DNA of 10,558 nt, from the NCBI GenBank assembly GCA_009843585.1, contig VYDC01000277.1, positions 1-10,558 of the forward strand, given 5' to 3'. This DNA comes from Chloroflexota bacterium (GTDB lineage Bacteria > Chloroflexota > Dehalococcoidia > UBA2979). The notes beneath the pieces are model-generated. The model made no database searches, was not told where the DNA came from, and worked only from the letters and a program-made list of their open reading frames with translations. Position 1 is the stretch's first letter. Each line of letters starts with the position of its first letter. Shown here piece by piece: positions 1-6,587 of the stretch. The translations under genes were made by a program, and so were the position numbers.

Positions 1-234
1 GTAGAGGACCCGCTGCTTCGAATCCTCCCACGAGGAGCGAATCCGGATGTTCGAGCGGCGGGCCGCATCCTGAAGTAGGCGCTTCACCGAGGCCGGATTC
101 TCGCCGCGTTCGAGCTCGATCTTTCCCGCATCTCCCGCGCTCAGCACCGCGATGTAGGGCTTGCGAGCCTCTTGAGCCAACCGCCCTCGACCCACGCCGA
201 CCTCGTTCGGGTTGAGTTTCGTGAATACCGGCAT
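1..234 (-). CDS. Small uncharacterised protein, 3' part missing (runs off left edge)
   Basis: Reading the minus strand from an ATG at 234 gives 78 codons without a stop up to the window edge, so the gene is incomplete at its C-terminus. The start is supported by an AAGGAG ribosome binding site (plus positions 241-246) six bases upstream. The protein begins MPVFTKLNPNEV and carries a basic stretch rich in Arg and Lys, a segment KIELERGENP near residues 38-47, and a predicted helix with many Arg/Lys (about 48-62) before RIRSSWEDS. There is no signal peptide or membrane segment. I do not recognise the family with certainty; the small basic composition would fit a nucleic-acid-binding or regulatory protein, but that is a guess. 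It is transcribed away from the rest of the window. Confidence 0.7.
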   Translation of the reverse strand, partial: MPVFTKLNPNEVGVGRGRLAQEARKPYIAVLSAGDAGKIELERGENPASVKRLLQDAARRSNIRIRSSWEDSKQRVLY

Positions 235-244
235 CGTCTTCTCC

Positions 245-258
245 TTGCGAGATCGCAA
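245..258. promoter_or_regulatory. 14-bp dyad upstream of the small minus-strand gene
   Basis: TTGCGA and TCGCAA form a perfect 6-bp inverted repeat separated by two bases. It abuts the ribosome binding site of the minus-strand gene that starts at 234, so it could be a repressor operator or a small leader hairpin. No regulator family is identified. Confidence 0.35.
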
Positions 259-535
259 TACGCCGTGTCCTGAGAGCGGACGGGAAGTCACCGAAAAGAA
301 CGGTCCGCGTCCGTTGCTCCGCTCTTGAGAATATCAGAGCCTGTAGATCACACGAGACATGCTGCTCTGACGTCAGAATCGGCCCAGATCATCATGCACG
401 CTTGGTGCGGCCGAATCCGGGCAGTTCGTGGCGGCGGCGGCATCGCCGCACGCGGGGAGCCGCGCGACCGACCCCGCCGCGCCACACCGCACCGAGGCCT
501 CTTCCCCGCGCACCGGCCCGCCCTGGGTTGGTGCC
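259..535. other. Non-coding stretch, nothing recognised
   Basis: Short open frames occur on both strands here, but they have Arg/Pro/Gly-rich shadow composition and no ribosome binding site or recognisable domain. I see no tRNA, repeat or clear terminator. The stretch separates two divergently transcribed genes and so presumably contains their upstream regulatory DNA. Confidence 0.5.
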
Positions 536-564
536 TTGTCATCCTGATGCATCCCCGCTACGGT
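536..564 (+). promoter_or_regulatory. Probable sigma-70-type promoter for the solute-binding lipoprotein
   Basis: A -35 hexamer TTGTCA (536-541, five of six consensus bases) is followed after 17 bp by TACGGT (559-564), which keeps the three most conserved -10 positions. Transcription would begin near 571, giving a leader of about 90 bases before the ATG at 662. Confidence 0.4.
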
Positions 565-661
565 GACGCACGTAATAGTCGGTGCGGGGGCTTCGACCGC
601 GTCGTCGAGTGGCGACGGGGCGGTGCGAGCTAGTGCTCCGCTGCGGCGAGGGGAGGACCGT

Positions 662-2386
662 ATGGACTCTGAGCTGTTGAGGACGAGGCTCGGGAGGCGA
701 ACCCTCCTGAGGGGCGCTGCCCTCGGCGGCGTCGGGCTCGCGACCGCCGCCGTGATCGGCTGCGGCGACGATGACGACGACGAGGTGGCCGCTCCGGCTC
801 AGCCCGCGGCACCCGCGGCAACAGCGGCGGCGCCCGCTGCGACCGCCGCCGCGACGGCCGCACCGGCTGCGGCCGCGACTGCGGCCGCGACCGCAGCTCC
901 GGCGCCCGTCGTCATGGGGTCGGTGATCCAGGGACGGCAGAACAAGTCGCCGTCGATGGACCCGAACACCACGGCGCTCGCACCGGCGGAGTACTACGCG
1001 GTCTACGACCCGCTCACGCGACTCGACGTAACCGGTGGTGTCGTCGAGCCGGCGCTCGCGGAGTCCTGGGAGCCGCAGGGACGCGACTGGATCTTCAACA
1101 TCCGCGAGGCGGAGTGGTCGGACGGCACGCCGGCTACGGCCGAGGACGTGAAGTTCAGCTTCGAGTACTACGCGAACCCGGACAACCAGTCGCGGCTGAT
1201 CTCCCGCGTCAACACGCAGGAGTCGGTGACGGTCGTGGACCCGCGCACCGTGCGGATCCGCGCCGTCGGCACCGACCCGATCATGCCCCGGCGGGCCGCG
1301 CTCCCGTACATCCTGCCGAAGCACGTCTACGAGGCGACCGGCACTCAGACGTCCTTCTCGGAGGCGCTCGCGAAGAACCCGATCGGCACCGGATCGTACG
1401 TCGTCACGAACATCGTGCAGGACCAGACGATCGACTTCGCGGCGAGCCCTTCGTCGTGGCGTGGCCACCGCGGCTTCACGGAGGCGAAGCTCAACATCAT
1501 CGAGGAGTACACGACCCTGGTCGCGGCGCTGGAGACCCGGGACCTCGACTTCATGTCGAGGGTGCCCGCCACTGAGGTGGCGCGCGTGAACGGCTTCAGC
1601 GACATCAAGACCGGCGGCCCGGCATCGCTCGGTGCGCAGCATTGGGACTTCAACAACCGGGTCGCCGAGCAGAATCCCACGAATGACGTGCGGGTGCGCC
1701 GCGCGCTGATCAACGCGATCGACGCGCAGCTCATCATCGACGCGGTCTACCGCTCGCTCGGATCGCCGGCGCTGAACCAGATCCCGAGCGAGCCTGTCTT
1801 CGGATTCAGCCCGGACAAGACGCCGGTTCCGTACGACCCCGACACGGCGCGCCAGCTGCTGAAGGACGCTGGCTTCCCCAACGGCTTCGACATGCAGGTC
1901 GACAGCCGGCTCGCCGGCGATGCCAAGGCGGAGGTCGAGGCGACGACCGGCTTCTGGAACGAGATCGGGCTCAACACCAGCATCAACGTGCTGGAGATCA
2001 ACATCTGGCGTGACCGCCTCTACGGTCGCGAGCAGGCGCCGTGGCCCGGCGCCTTCAACGCCGGCTGGGTCGCCTACCTCTACGATGCCTCGTTCCTCTA
2101 CGACTGGTACGAGGGCGACGGCGCGTACCGCCTCTGGGATGGACCCGAGGACCCGACCGCGAAGCAGTTCGATGCGCTCTACGGCGCGGCGATCGTGGAA
2201 CTCGACGACGAGAAGCGTGCGGCGATCTACAGGCAGATCAACGACCTCTTCTCGTACGAGGGGGCGGCACCTGTCGGGCCGACGCGCTACGGGGTCAGCC
2301 CGAATGGGTGGTACACGGACGTGATCGCGGACTACGTGCCGCGGAACTTCCCCGAGCTCAACTACGACGAGATCACGCCGGCGTAA
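662..2386 (+). CDS. ABC transporter substrate-binding lipoprotein, family 5 (SBP_bac_5), Tat-exported
   Basis: Extracytoplasmic solute-binding protein of the oligopeptide/dipeptide/nickel class (family 5), 574 residues, which delivers a ligand to a membrane ABC importer. The N-terminus has a twin-arginine signal (GRRTLLRG, residues 11-18), a hydrophobic stretch and a lipobox VIGC with the lipidated Cys at 34. An acidic run (residues 36-41) and a low-complexity Ala/Thr/Pro linker to about residue 82 then tether the binding domain to the membrane. The domain shows the family hallmarks EPALAESWE (129-137) and DGTPATAEDVKFS (154-166). The ATG at 662 is chosen because GGGAGG sits five bases upstream and the Tat signal begins directly after it; an in-frame extension to 563 would add 33 residues before the signal. 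No permease or ATPase genes lie nearby, so it is an orphan here. The ligand cannot be told from sequence; peptides are the default. Confidence 0.93.
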   Translation: MDSELLRTRLGRRTLLRGAALGGVGLATAAVIGCGDDDDDEVAAPAQPAAPAATAAAPAATAAATAAPAAAATAAATAAPAPVVMGSVIQGRQNKSPSMDPNTTALAPAEYYAVYDPLTRLDVTGGVVEPALAESWEPQGRDWIFNIREAEWSDGTPATAEDVKFSFEYYANPDNQSRLISRVNTQESVTVVDPRTVRIRAVGTDPIMPRRAALPYILPKHVYEATGTQTSFSEALAKNPIGTGSYVVTNIVQDQTIDFAASPSSWRGHRGFTEAKLNIIEEYTTLVAALETRDLDFMSRVPATEVARVNGFSDIKTGGPASLGAQHWDFNNRVAEQNPTNDVRVRRALINAIDAQLIIDAVYRSLGSPALNQIPSEPVFGFSPDKTPVPYDPDTARQLLKDAGFPNGFDMQVDSRLAGDAKAEVEATTGFWNEIGLNTSINVLEINIWRDRLYGREQAPWPGAFNAGWVAYLYDASFLYDWYEGDGAYRLWDGPEDPTAKQFDALYGAAIVELDDEKRAAIYRQINDLFSYEGAAPVGPTRYGVSPNGWYTDVIADYVPRNFPELNYDEITPA

Positions 2387-2413
2387 GAGGAGACGCCGAG
2401 AGCGGGAAACCAC

Positions 2414-2449
2414 CCGGGAGGGGGAGACCGTCAGGCCTCCCCCTCCCGG
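2414..2449 (+). terminator. Strong hairpin terminator after the lipoprotein gene
   Basis: A perfect 13-bp stem (2414-2426 with 2437-2449) continues inward, after one mismatch, by two more pairs to a GTCA loop. It begins 27 bp after the lipoprotein stop codon. A TTTT run follows at 2461-2464, about 11 bases beyond the stem, which is further than in a textbook intrinsic terminator. The very stable stem and its place between two genes still support a terminator role. Confidence 0.75.
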
Positions 2450-2503
2450 TGTCCGGCAGGTTTTCGCCGGCCGCCGTGTGCGGCGCCGGAGGCTGGCGTC
2501 GAC

Positions 2504-2532
2504 GTGAGTTGGGGCAGCCCGGCGGCTAGACT
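2504..2532 (+). promoter_or_regulatory. Probable leaderless promoter of the HAD phosphatase gene
   Basis: A -10 hexamer TAGACT (2527-2532) lies only six bases before the GTG start at 2539, with a weak -35 (GTGAGT, 2504-2509) 17 bp upstream. No Shine-Dalgarno sequence precedes the GTG. This spacing is the standard signature of a leaderless transcript that starts at or next to the initiation codon. Confidence 0.45.
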
Positions 2533-2538
2533 TCCCCC

Positions 2539-3210
2539 GTGCGGCTGCTTCTCTTCGATGTTGACGGGACGCTGATTGAGAGCGGAGGCGCTGGCCGGGC
2601 GGCGCTCGCGGCGGCCGCCGCGGCAGAACTCGCTCTCCCGGAACTCCCCGCCGTCGCCCTGGCCGGCCGATCGGATCTCGCCATCATGCGGGATGTGCTG
2701 GCGCTCGCGGGCGTTCCTCCGACCCCGGCCGCGATCGACGGTCTCGTCGCGGCCTATCTGGCGCGTCTTCCCGGGACGCTCTCGACCCACGAGGGACGGA
2801 TCCTCGACGGTGTTGTCGAGCTGCTCGACTCGCTGGCGGATCTGCGTCTTCCGGTAGGTCTTGCCACCGGCAACCTGATGCGCGGTGCCGAGCTCAAGCT
2901 GCGCCGCTACGGCCTCTGGGAGCGCTTCGCCACAGGCGGCTTCGGCGACCGCTCGGCCGAGCGCGCCCACATCGTGGCTGTCGCAATCGAACGGCTCGCC
3001 GCGGTCTCGGGTGTGGACCGGCGCTCTGCTGGTGCGGTCGTCATCGGGGATACGATCCATGACGTCACGGCCGGGCGCGCCGCCGGCGCCCGCGTGCTTG
3101 CGGTCGCGACGGGCACCGACGGCGAGTGTGCCCTGCGGGAGAGCGGTGCCGATCTCGTGCTCCCCGACCTGGCCGACACCGCGACGGTCCTCGACTTTCT
3201 GCTTGCGTAG
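2539..3210 (+). CDS. HAD-superfamily phosphatase (phosphoglycolate phosphatase-like)
   Basis: A 223-residue soluble hydrolase of the haloacid dehalogenase superfamily, with all four active-site motifs. Motif I is FDVDGT (residues 6-11; D7 nucleophile, D9 acid/base), motif II is ATGN (109-112; T110), motif III is a Lys in the LKLRR segment (K120), and motif IV is GDTIHD (170-175; D171 and D175 for Mg2+). The helical segment between about residues 15 and 85 fits a type C1 cap, as in Gph/PGMB-like phosphatases. Expected activity is Mg2+-dependent removal of phosphate from a small metabolite; 2-phosphoglycolate is possible but the substrate is not fixed by sequence. The start is a GTG with no ribosome binding site, directly behind a -10 box, which suggests a leaderless mRNA. 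It stands alone between a terminator and the next promoter. Confidence 0.9.
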   Translation: MRLLLFDVDGTLIESGGAGRAALAAAAAAELALPELPAVALAGRSDLAIMRDVLALAGVPPTPAAIDGLVAAYLARLPGTLSTHEGRILDGVVELLDSLADLRLPVGLATGNLMRGAELKLRRYGLWERFATGGFGDRSAERAHIVAVAIERLAAVSGVDRRSAGAVVIGDTIHDVTAGRAAGARVLAVATGTDGECALRESGADLVLPDLADTATVLDFLLA

Positions 3211-3279
3211 GTGCGCGCGTCGTGGCGGCGCAGCCCGCCTCCGAGACCATGGTGATCGCGAATCGACCCGCTCGGGATA

Positions 3280-3299
3280 CACCCAGGACCGCGACGCGG
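3280..3299 (+). repeat. 20-bp direct repeat, copy 1 (matches part of tRNA-Sec)
   Basis: Twenty consecutive bases, beginning CACCCAGG and ending GACGCGG, are identical and in the same orientation to 6614-6633 inside tRNA-Sec. The match stops exactly at both ends. With the next base this copy contains a 6-bp dyad around one central base (3288-3300), which corresponds to the tip of the tRNA long variable arm. It lies in the otherwise empty gap between the HAD gene and the oxidoreductase operon. Confidence 0.8.
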
Positions 3300-3403
3300 T
3301 GGCGCCATCTCGTGCCGTTCCAGACACGACGACGAGGCATTCGATCAGAGTGGCGCGGGTCAGTCGTGTGGCGGCGGAGGCACCGAGCGCGAGGGCTTCC
3401 GAG

Positions 3404-3433
3404 TAGACCATGATTACTGATACCGAGTATCAT
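3404..3433 (+). promoter_or_regulatory. Promoter of the oxidoreductase/FeoB-like operon
   Basis: TAGACC (3404-3409, four of six -35 bases) is separated by 18 bp from TATCAT (3428-3433, five of six -10 bases). Transcription would start near 3440, about 50 bases before the ATG at 3489. The -10 box lies inside an AT-rich dyad, so binding there would block RNA polymerase directly. The rest of the 3211-3488 gap has no gene. Confidence 0.55.
3418..3432. promoter_or_regulatory. Fur-family-like operator (15-bp dyad) over the -10 box
   Basis: TGATAC and GTATCA form a perfect 6-bp inverted repeat around CGA. Symmetry resumes outside with TA...TA after one mismatch (3415-3416 with 3434-3435). The TGA-TA...TA-TCA pattern over 15 bp resembles the 7-1-7 boxes bound by Fur, Zur and related metal sensors. 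It is the most AT-rich patch in the surrounding DNA and precedes a FeoB-like gene. The assignment to a particular metal or regulator is inference. Confidence 0.55.
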
Positions 3434-3488
3434 TAGCGGTTCGGTGAAAGTGGGAATCGTAAGACAAGACCTCGGGAGGAAAGGCCGC

Positions 3489-4655
3489 ATGAGCACAAGG
3501 GGCGAACCACGGCAACAGGATCAGGACCCTGATCGGCCGCGCTTCCACGAGGTCGCGATTGTGGGCGCGGGAGCGGCGGGGCTCGGATGCGCTGCCGCCC
3601 TCAAGGAGTTCGGCGTCAGCGACGTCGTCATCCTCGATCGCCACGAGGTCGGTGCCTCGTTCCGGCGATGGCCGCGAGAGATGCGCTTCATCACGCCGTC
3701 GTTCACTTCGAACGCGTTCGGGTTGCTCGACCTCAACGCGATCGTCCCCGGCACATCACCCGCCTACTCGCTCGAGCGCGAACATCCCAGCGGCAGGGCC
3801 TACGCGCAGTACCTCAACAGCGTCGCCGAGTACTACGAGCTCGGCGTGAAGTCCGGCGTCGATGTCTGCTCCCTCACGACCGAGGGGGACGGAACGTTCA
3901 CGCTCAAGACGACCGACCGACCGGTGCGAGCGCGACATGTCATCTGGGCGGCCGGGGAGTTCCAGTACCCGGAGCGCCATTCGTTCGCGGGTTCCGAATG
4001 CTGTTGCCACTCCGCCGAGGTCGGGACATGGCGGGAACTTGAGGGCGATCGTTTCACGGTGATCGGCGGGTACGAGAGCGCTGCCGACGCCGCCGTATCG
4101 CTCGCGCGGCTGAAGAAGAACGTGACCGTGCTGGCGCGGACAGCCACCTGGGAGAGCGACGAGCCGGACCCGAGCATCTCCCTTTCCCCCTATACCCGCG
4201 AACGTCTCGCATCGGCCAACGCCACGGGCTTCGTGAACCTCGTCGACGGTGTCGACATCACGTCGGTGAGCGAGGACGGGGACGCCTGGGTCGTCCGGGC
4301 CTCGGATGGCCGCGAGTGGGCGAGCGAGACGCGCCCGATCCTCGCGACGGGCTTCGCGGGATCGCTCGGCCACCTCGACGGCCTGATCGAATACGACGAG
4401 TTCGGCGACCCCGTCGTCACGGAGGAAGCCGACGAATCCACGCTCGTGCCTGGCCTGTTCATCGCGGGCCCGATGCTCCACCACCACGGCGTGAACTTCT
4501 GCTTCATCTACAAGTTCCGTCAGCGCTTCGCGGTCGTTGCCAACGCGATCGCACAGCGCCTCGGAATGGACACCACGGAAGCCGTTGAGGCTCGCCGGGA
4601 GGCGGGAATGTACCTCGACGACCTCTCTTGCTGCGTGGAATCCTGTGCGTGCTGA
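3489..4655 (+). CDS. FAD/NAD(P)-dependent oxidoreductase with Cys-rich C-terminal tail
   Basis: A 388-residue two-dinucleotide-binding-domain flavoprotein resembling the COG2072 (CzcO/FMO-like) and YpdA-type group. Residues 21-31 hold the FAD-binding Rossmann motif GAGAAG (26-31) ending with an acidic residue on strand 2 (D50). A second Rossmann motif, GGYESA (193-198), should bind NAD(P)H, and ATGF (286-289) is the usual motif before the final FAD-contacting strand GLFIAGP (322-328). Odd features are a CCC triplet (171-173) and a CCxxxCxC tail (C381, C382, C386, C388) at the extreme C-terminus, suited to thiol redox chemistry or metal binding. The ATG at 3489 has GGGAGGA eight bases upstream; an in-frame GTG at 3444 lacks this. 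The gene is first in an operon and its end overlaps the FeoB-like gene, so the two proteins probably work together, perhaps with this one reducing a metal or disulfide. The substrate is unknown. Confidence 0.85.
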   Translation: MSTRGEPRQQDQDPDRPRFHEVAIVGAGAAGLGCAAALKEFGVSDVVILDRHEVGASFRRWPREMRFITPSFTSNAFGLLDLNAIVPGTSPAYSLEREHPSGRAYAQYLNSVAEYYELGVKSGVDVCSLTTEGDGTFTLKTTDRPVRARHVIWAAGEFQYPERHSFAGSECCCHSAEVGTWRELEGDRFTVIGGYESAADAAVSLARLKKNVTVLARTATWESDEPDPSISLSPYTRERLASANATGFVNLVDGVDITSVSEDGDAWVVRASDGREWASETRPILATGFAGSLGHLDGLIEYDEFGDPVVTEEADESTLVPGLFIAGPMLHHHGVNFCFIYKFRQRFAVVANAIAQRLGMDTTEAVEARREAGMYLDDLSCCVESCAC

Positions 4656-6303
4656 ACGACGTGCAACCGACGTCGCGGCGCCCGGCACCACGCTGCTTCT
4701 CGGACGCGAGAGCGTCGGCAAGTCCGTGCTGGTCCGTGCCCTGACGGGCCAGCACGCGCGAAGCGTGAACTTCCGCGGCACCACCGTGTCCTGCGGGGAG
4801 TACACGACCGCTGGCCGCGTCTTCGTGGACACGCCGGGGCTGCACCGGGCCTCCGATGCCGACACCGTCCGTCTTGCGTTGGAGGCGCTCGTGGACGCGG
4901 ACGAGGTGTTGCTCGTCGCCTCCGCGACGCAGCTCGACGAGGACCTCGACCTCCTGCTGCCGCTCGTGCAGGGAAGGAGGGCGAGCGTCGCCGTGACACG
5001 CTGGGACCTCGTCGCCGACCATGCCGCCGCGCGGGCAGCGATCGTCCGCATGGCGCTGACGACCGGACTGCCGTTCGTGGCACTCGACGCGCGCCGTCCC
5101 GATGCCGCGACGCTCAAGGAGTTGCAGGCTGCCGTGACGGCGCCCGGCACCGTCCGCCATGAGCGGGCGCCGGTGAGGGCGGGGTGGCGGATCGAGCCGC
5201 GACGCGGACTCCTCGACCACGCGGTCGCAGGTCCGGCGACCGCCGTCGTCCTCCTCGTCCTGCCGGCGCTGCTCGCAGTGCTCGCTGCGAACCAGGTCGC
5301 CGCCTGGCTCGAGCCGCTGGCCGAGGCGGGCACGATGCCCCTCGCCGAGCGGATTGTGGGCTGGCCGGGACCGTTCGGAGCGGTGCTCGCCGGCGACTAC
5401 GGCCTGCTCACGATGGGGACGCTGCTGTTCGTGTGGGCGGTCCCCACGGTCCTGGTCTATGCGGTACTGATTGGGACCTACAAGGCGAGCGGCCTCGCCG
5501 ACCGCATCGGGACGACGCTCCACCCGCTGTTCCGGCCGATCGGCCTGCACGGGCGCGACGTGACGCGGACGCTGATGGGCTTCGGCTGCAACGTCCCGGC
5601 CATCGTATCGACACGCTCCTGCTCTGCCTGCACCCGGCCCACAACCGTCGGCGCGATCGCGTTCGGGTCCGCCTGCTCGTACCAGATTGGCGCGACGCTC
5701 GCGGTCTTCGCCGCCGCGGACAGGAGCAGTCTCGTCGTGCCGTACTTGGCGCTGCTCGCCGGGGCGACGCTCGTCTACACGCGCCTCACCAGTCACACCG
5801 ACGCGCGGTCGACGCTCAACACACTCCTCATCGAACCGCGCACCTTCCTCGCCCTCCCGTCTCTCGCAGCGGTCGGCGCGGAGGCACGAGGAATGGTCTC
5901 GGCGTTCTTCGGCACGGCGCTCCCGACCTTCCTCGCCATCGCGATGATCGCCTCATTCCTCGAGTGGTCGGGCGTGCTCGATGCAACGGGGCGCCTGCTG
6001 GCGCCGGCGATGGCCGTCTTCGCACTGCCGGTGGACGCGGCATTGCCGACCGTGCTCGCCGCCATCCGCAAGGACGGCATCCTGCTCCTGGCCGAGGAGG
6101 GCACCGTGGCCTCGTTGAGCGCGGCCCAGTTGCTGGTGGCAACGTTCCTCGCCGGGACGGTGCTGCCATGCCTGGTCACCGCGATCACGATCGGGCGTGA
6201 ACTCGGGTTGCGGTTCACAGGCCGGCTTGTGGTGCAACAGGCCACCTTTGCCGGCGCGGTCGCCGCCGGCGTTGGCTGGGCCTCGGCCGTGTTCGGCGGG
6301 TGA
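4645..6303 (+). CDS. Divergent FeoB-like GTPase/metal-ion membrane transporter
   Basis: A 552-residue protein with an N-terminal G domain and a FeoB-type membrane core. G-domain motifs are G1 GRESVGKS (20-27), a G2-like Thr pair (T46-T47) and G3 DTPG (62-65). G4 is degenerate, TRWD (118-121), in place of NKxD. The membrane part (about residues 194-550, some eight hydrophobic segments) contains the FeoB signature GFGCNVPAI (312-320) and two nucleoside-recognition/Gate-like halves. It is much shorter than E. coli FeoB (773 residues): the helical GDI region after the G domain is essentially missing. The core motif continues CSACTR (326-331) and FGSACSYQ (340-347), unlike the canonical MSCSARLPVY. 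The GTG at 4645 is the best start: it overlaps the upstream stop by 11 bp, which suggests translational coupling, and it falls just before the G domain. No FeoA gene is present. Divalent metal uptake (Fe2+ or another ion) is the likely role. Confidence 0.85.
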   Translation: MRAERRATDVAAPGTTLLLGRESVGKSVLVRALTGQHARSVNFRGTTVSCGEYTTAGRVFVDTPGLHRASDADTVRLALEALVDADEVLLVASATQLDEDLDLLLPLVQGRRASVAVTRWDLVADHAAARAAIVRMALTTGLPFVALDARRPDAATLKELQAAVTAPGTVRHERAPVRAGWRIEPRRGLLDHAVAGPATAVVLLVLPALLAVLAANQVAAWLEPLAEAGTMPLAERIVGWPGPFGAVLAGDYGLLTMGTLLFVWAVPTVLVYAVLIGTYKASGLADRIGTTLHPLFRPIGLHGRDVTRTLMGFGCNVPAIVSTRSCSACTRPTTVGAIAFGSACSYQIGATLAVFAAADRSSLVVPYLALLAGATLVYTRLTSHTDARSTLNTLLIEPRTFLALPSLAAVGAEARGMVSAFFGTALPTFLAIAMIASFLEWSGVLDATGRLLAPAMAVFALPVDAALPTVLAAIRKDGILLLAEEGTVASLSAAQLLVATFLAGTVLPCLVTAITIGRELGLRFTGRLVVQQATFAGAVAAGVGWASAVFGG

Positions 6304-6587
6304 GGATCCACGCCCAGGCCGCGGCGAAGCCGCATCGGGAGAACTGTCAGACCGGCGGACGCAGGAGCAGATCCTTCGGCGACTCGACGACTCTGCGCCG
6401 ACGCGGTCGCGCACGTCCACACCGGCGATCGAGCGGTGCGCCTACGGCAGTCAAGCCCGGACGTCCTCCGGCTCGCTGCGACATGCCAGCCCAGCGCGGA
6501 CATAATGCCTCTGGTGCTCCGCGGACGGAGAATCTGGTTGCCGTCGGGTCGGCACTCGCTTCTGAGCCCGATCGGAACCTGCAATGG
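6304..6587. other. Non-coding gap between the FeoB-like gene and tRNA-Sec
   Basis: No gene is supported here on either strand. Short G+C-rich stems occur at 6321-6333 (GCGGC/GCCGC, 3-base loop) and 6517-6530 (CTCCG/CGGAG, 4-base loop). Neither has a T tract, so they are weak terminator candidates for the operon and the tRNA gene respectively. Confidence 0.5.
6478..6506 (+). promoter_or_regulatory. Possible plus-strand promoter facing tRNA-Sec
   Basis: GCGACA (6478-6483) and CATAAT (6501-6506, five of six consensus -10 bases) are spaced by 17 bp. No plus-strand gene follows until 6974, so a transcript from here would cross tRNA-Sec in antisense or serve as a long leader for the MFS gene. It may be a chance match. 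Confidence 0.25.

Noticed and set aside
325..633. Short plus-strand open frame upstream of the lipoprotein
   Set aside because: No ribosome binding site, Arg/Gly-rich shadow composition, and it runs through the probable promoter and into the lipoprotein leader.
831..905. Repetitive GC-rich tract as a DNA repeat array
   Set aside because: It is the coding sequence for the Ala/Thr/Pro linker of the lipoprotein and has no fixed repeat unit; no CRISPR structure is present.
539..2413. Very long open frame on the minus strand opposite the solute-binding protein
   Set aside because: It mirrors the real gene in GC-rich DNA, is dominated by Arg, Val, Asp and Gly, shows no domain or signal, and the plus-strand protein here is a clear family member.
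3211..3403. A second, degenerate tRNA-Sec around the 20-bp repeat copy
   Set aside because: Outside the 20 bp there is no convincing acceptor, anticodon or T-loop match; only a CACCAT at similar spacing, which is too little.
4645..4675. UGA of the oxidoreductase as a selenocysteine codon, given the tRNA-Sec nearby and a 6-bp hairpin (4657-4675) just after it
   Set aside because: The hairpin loop begins only about 8 bases after UGA and lacks the loop features of bacterial SECIS elements. The FeoB-like gene starts across this stop, and the frame beyond it is Arg-rich shadow sequence.
3756..5333. 525-codon minus-strand open frame across the oxidoreductase and FeoB-like genes
   Set aside because: Shadow of two well-supported plus-strand genes; Ser/Arg/Thr-rich without recognisable motifs.
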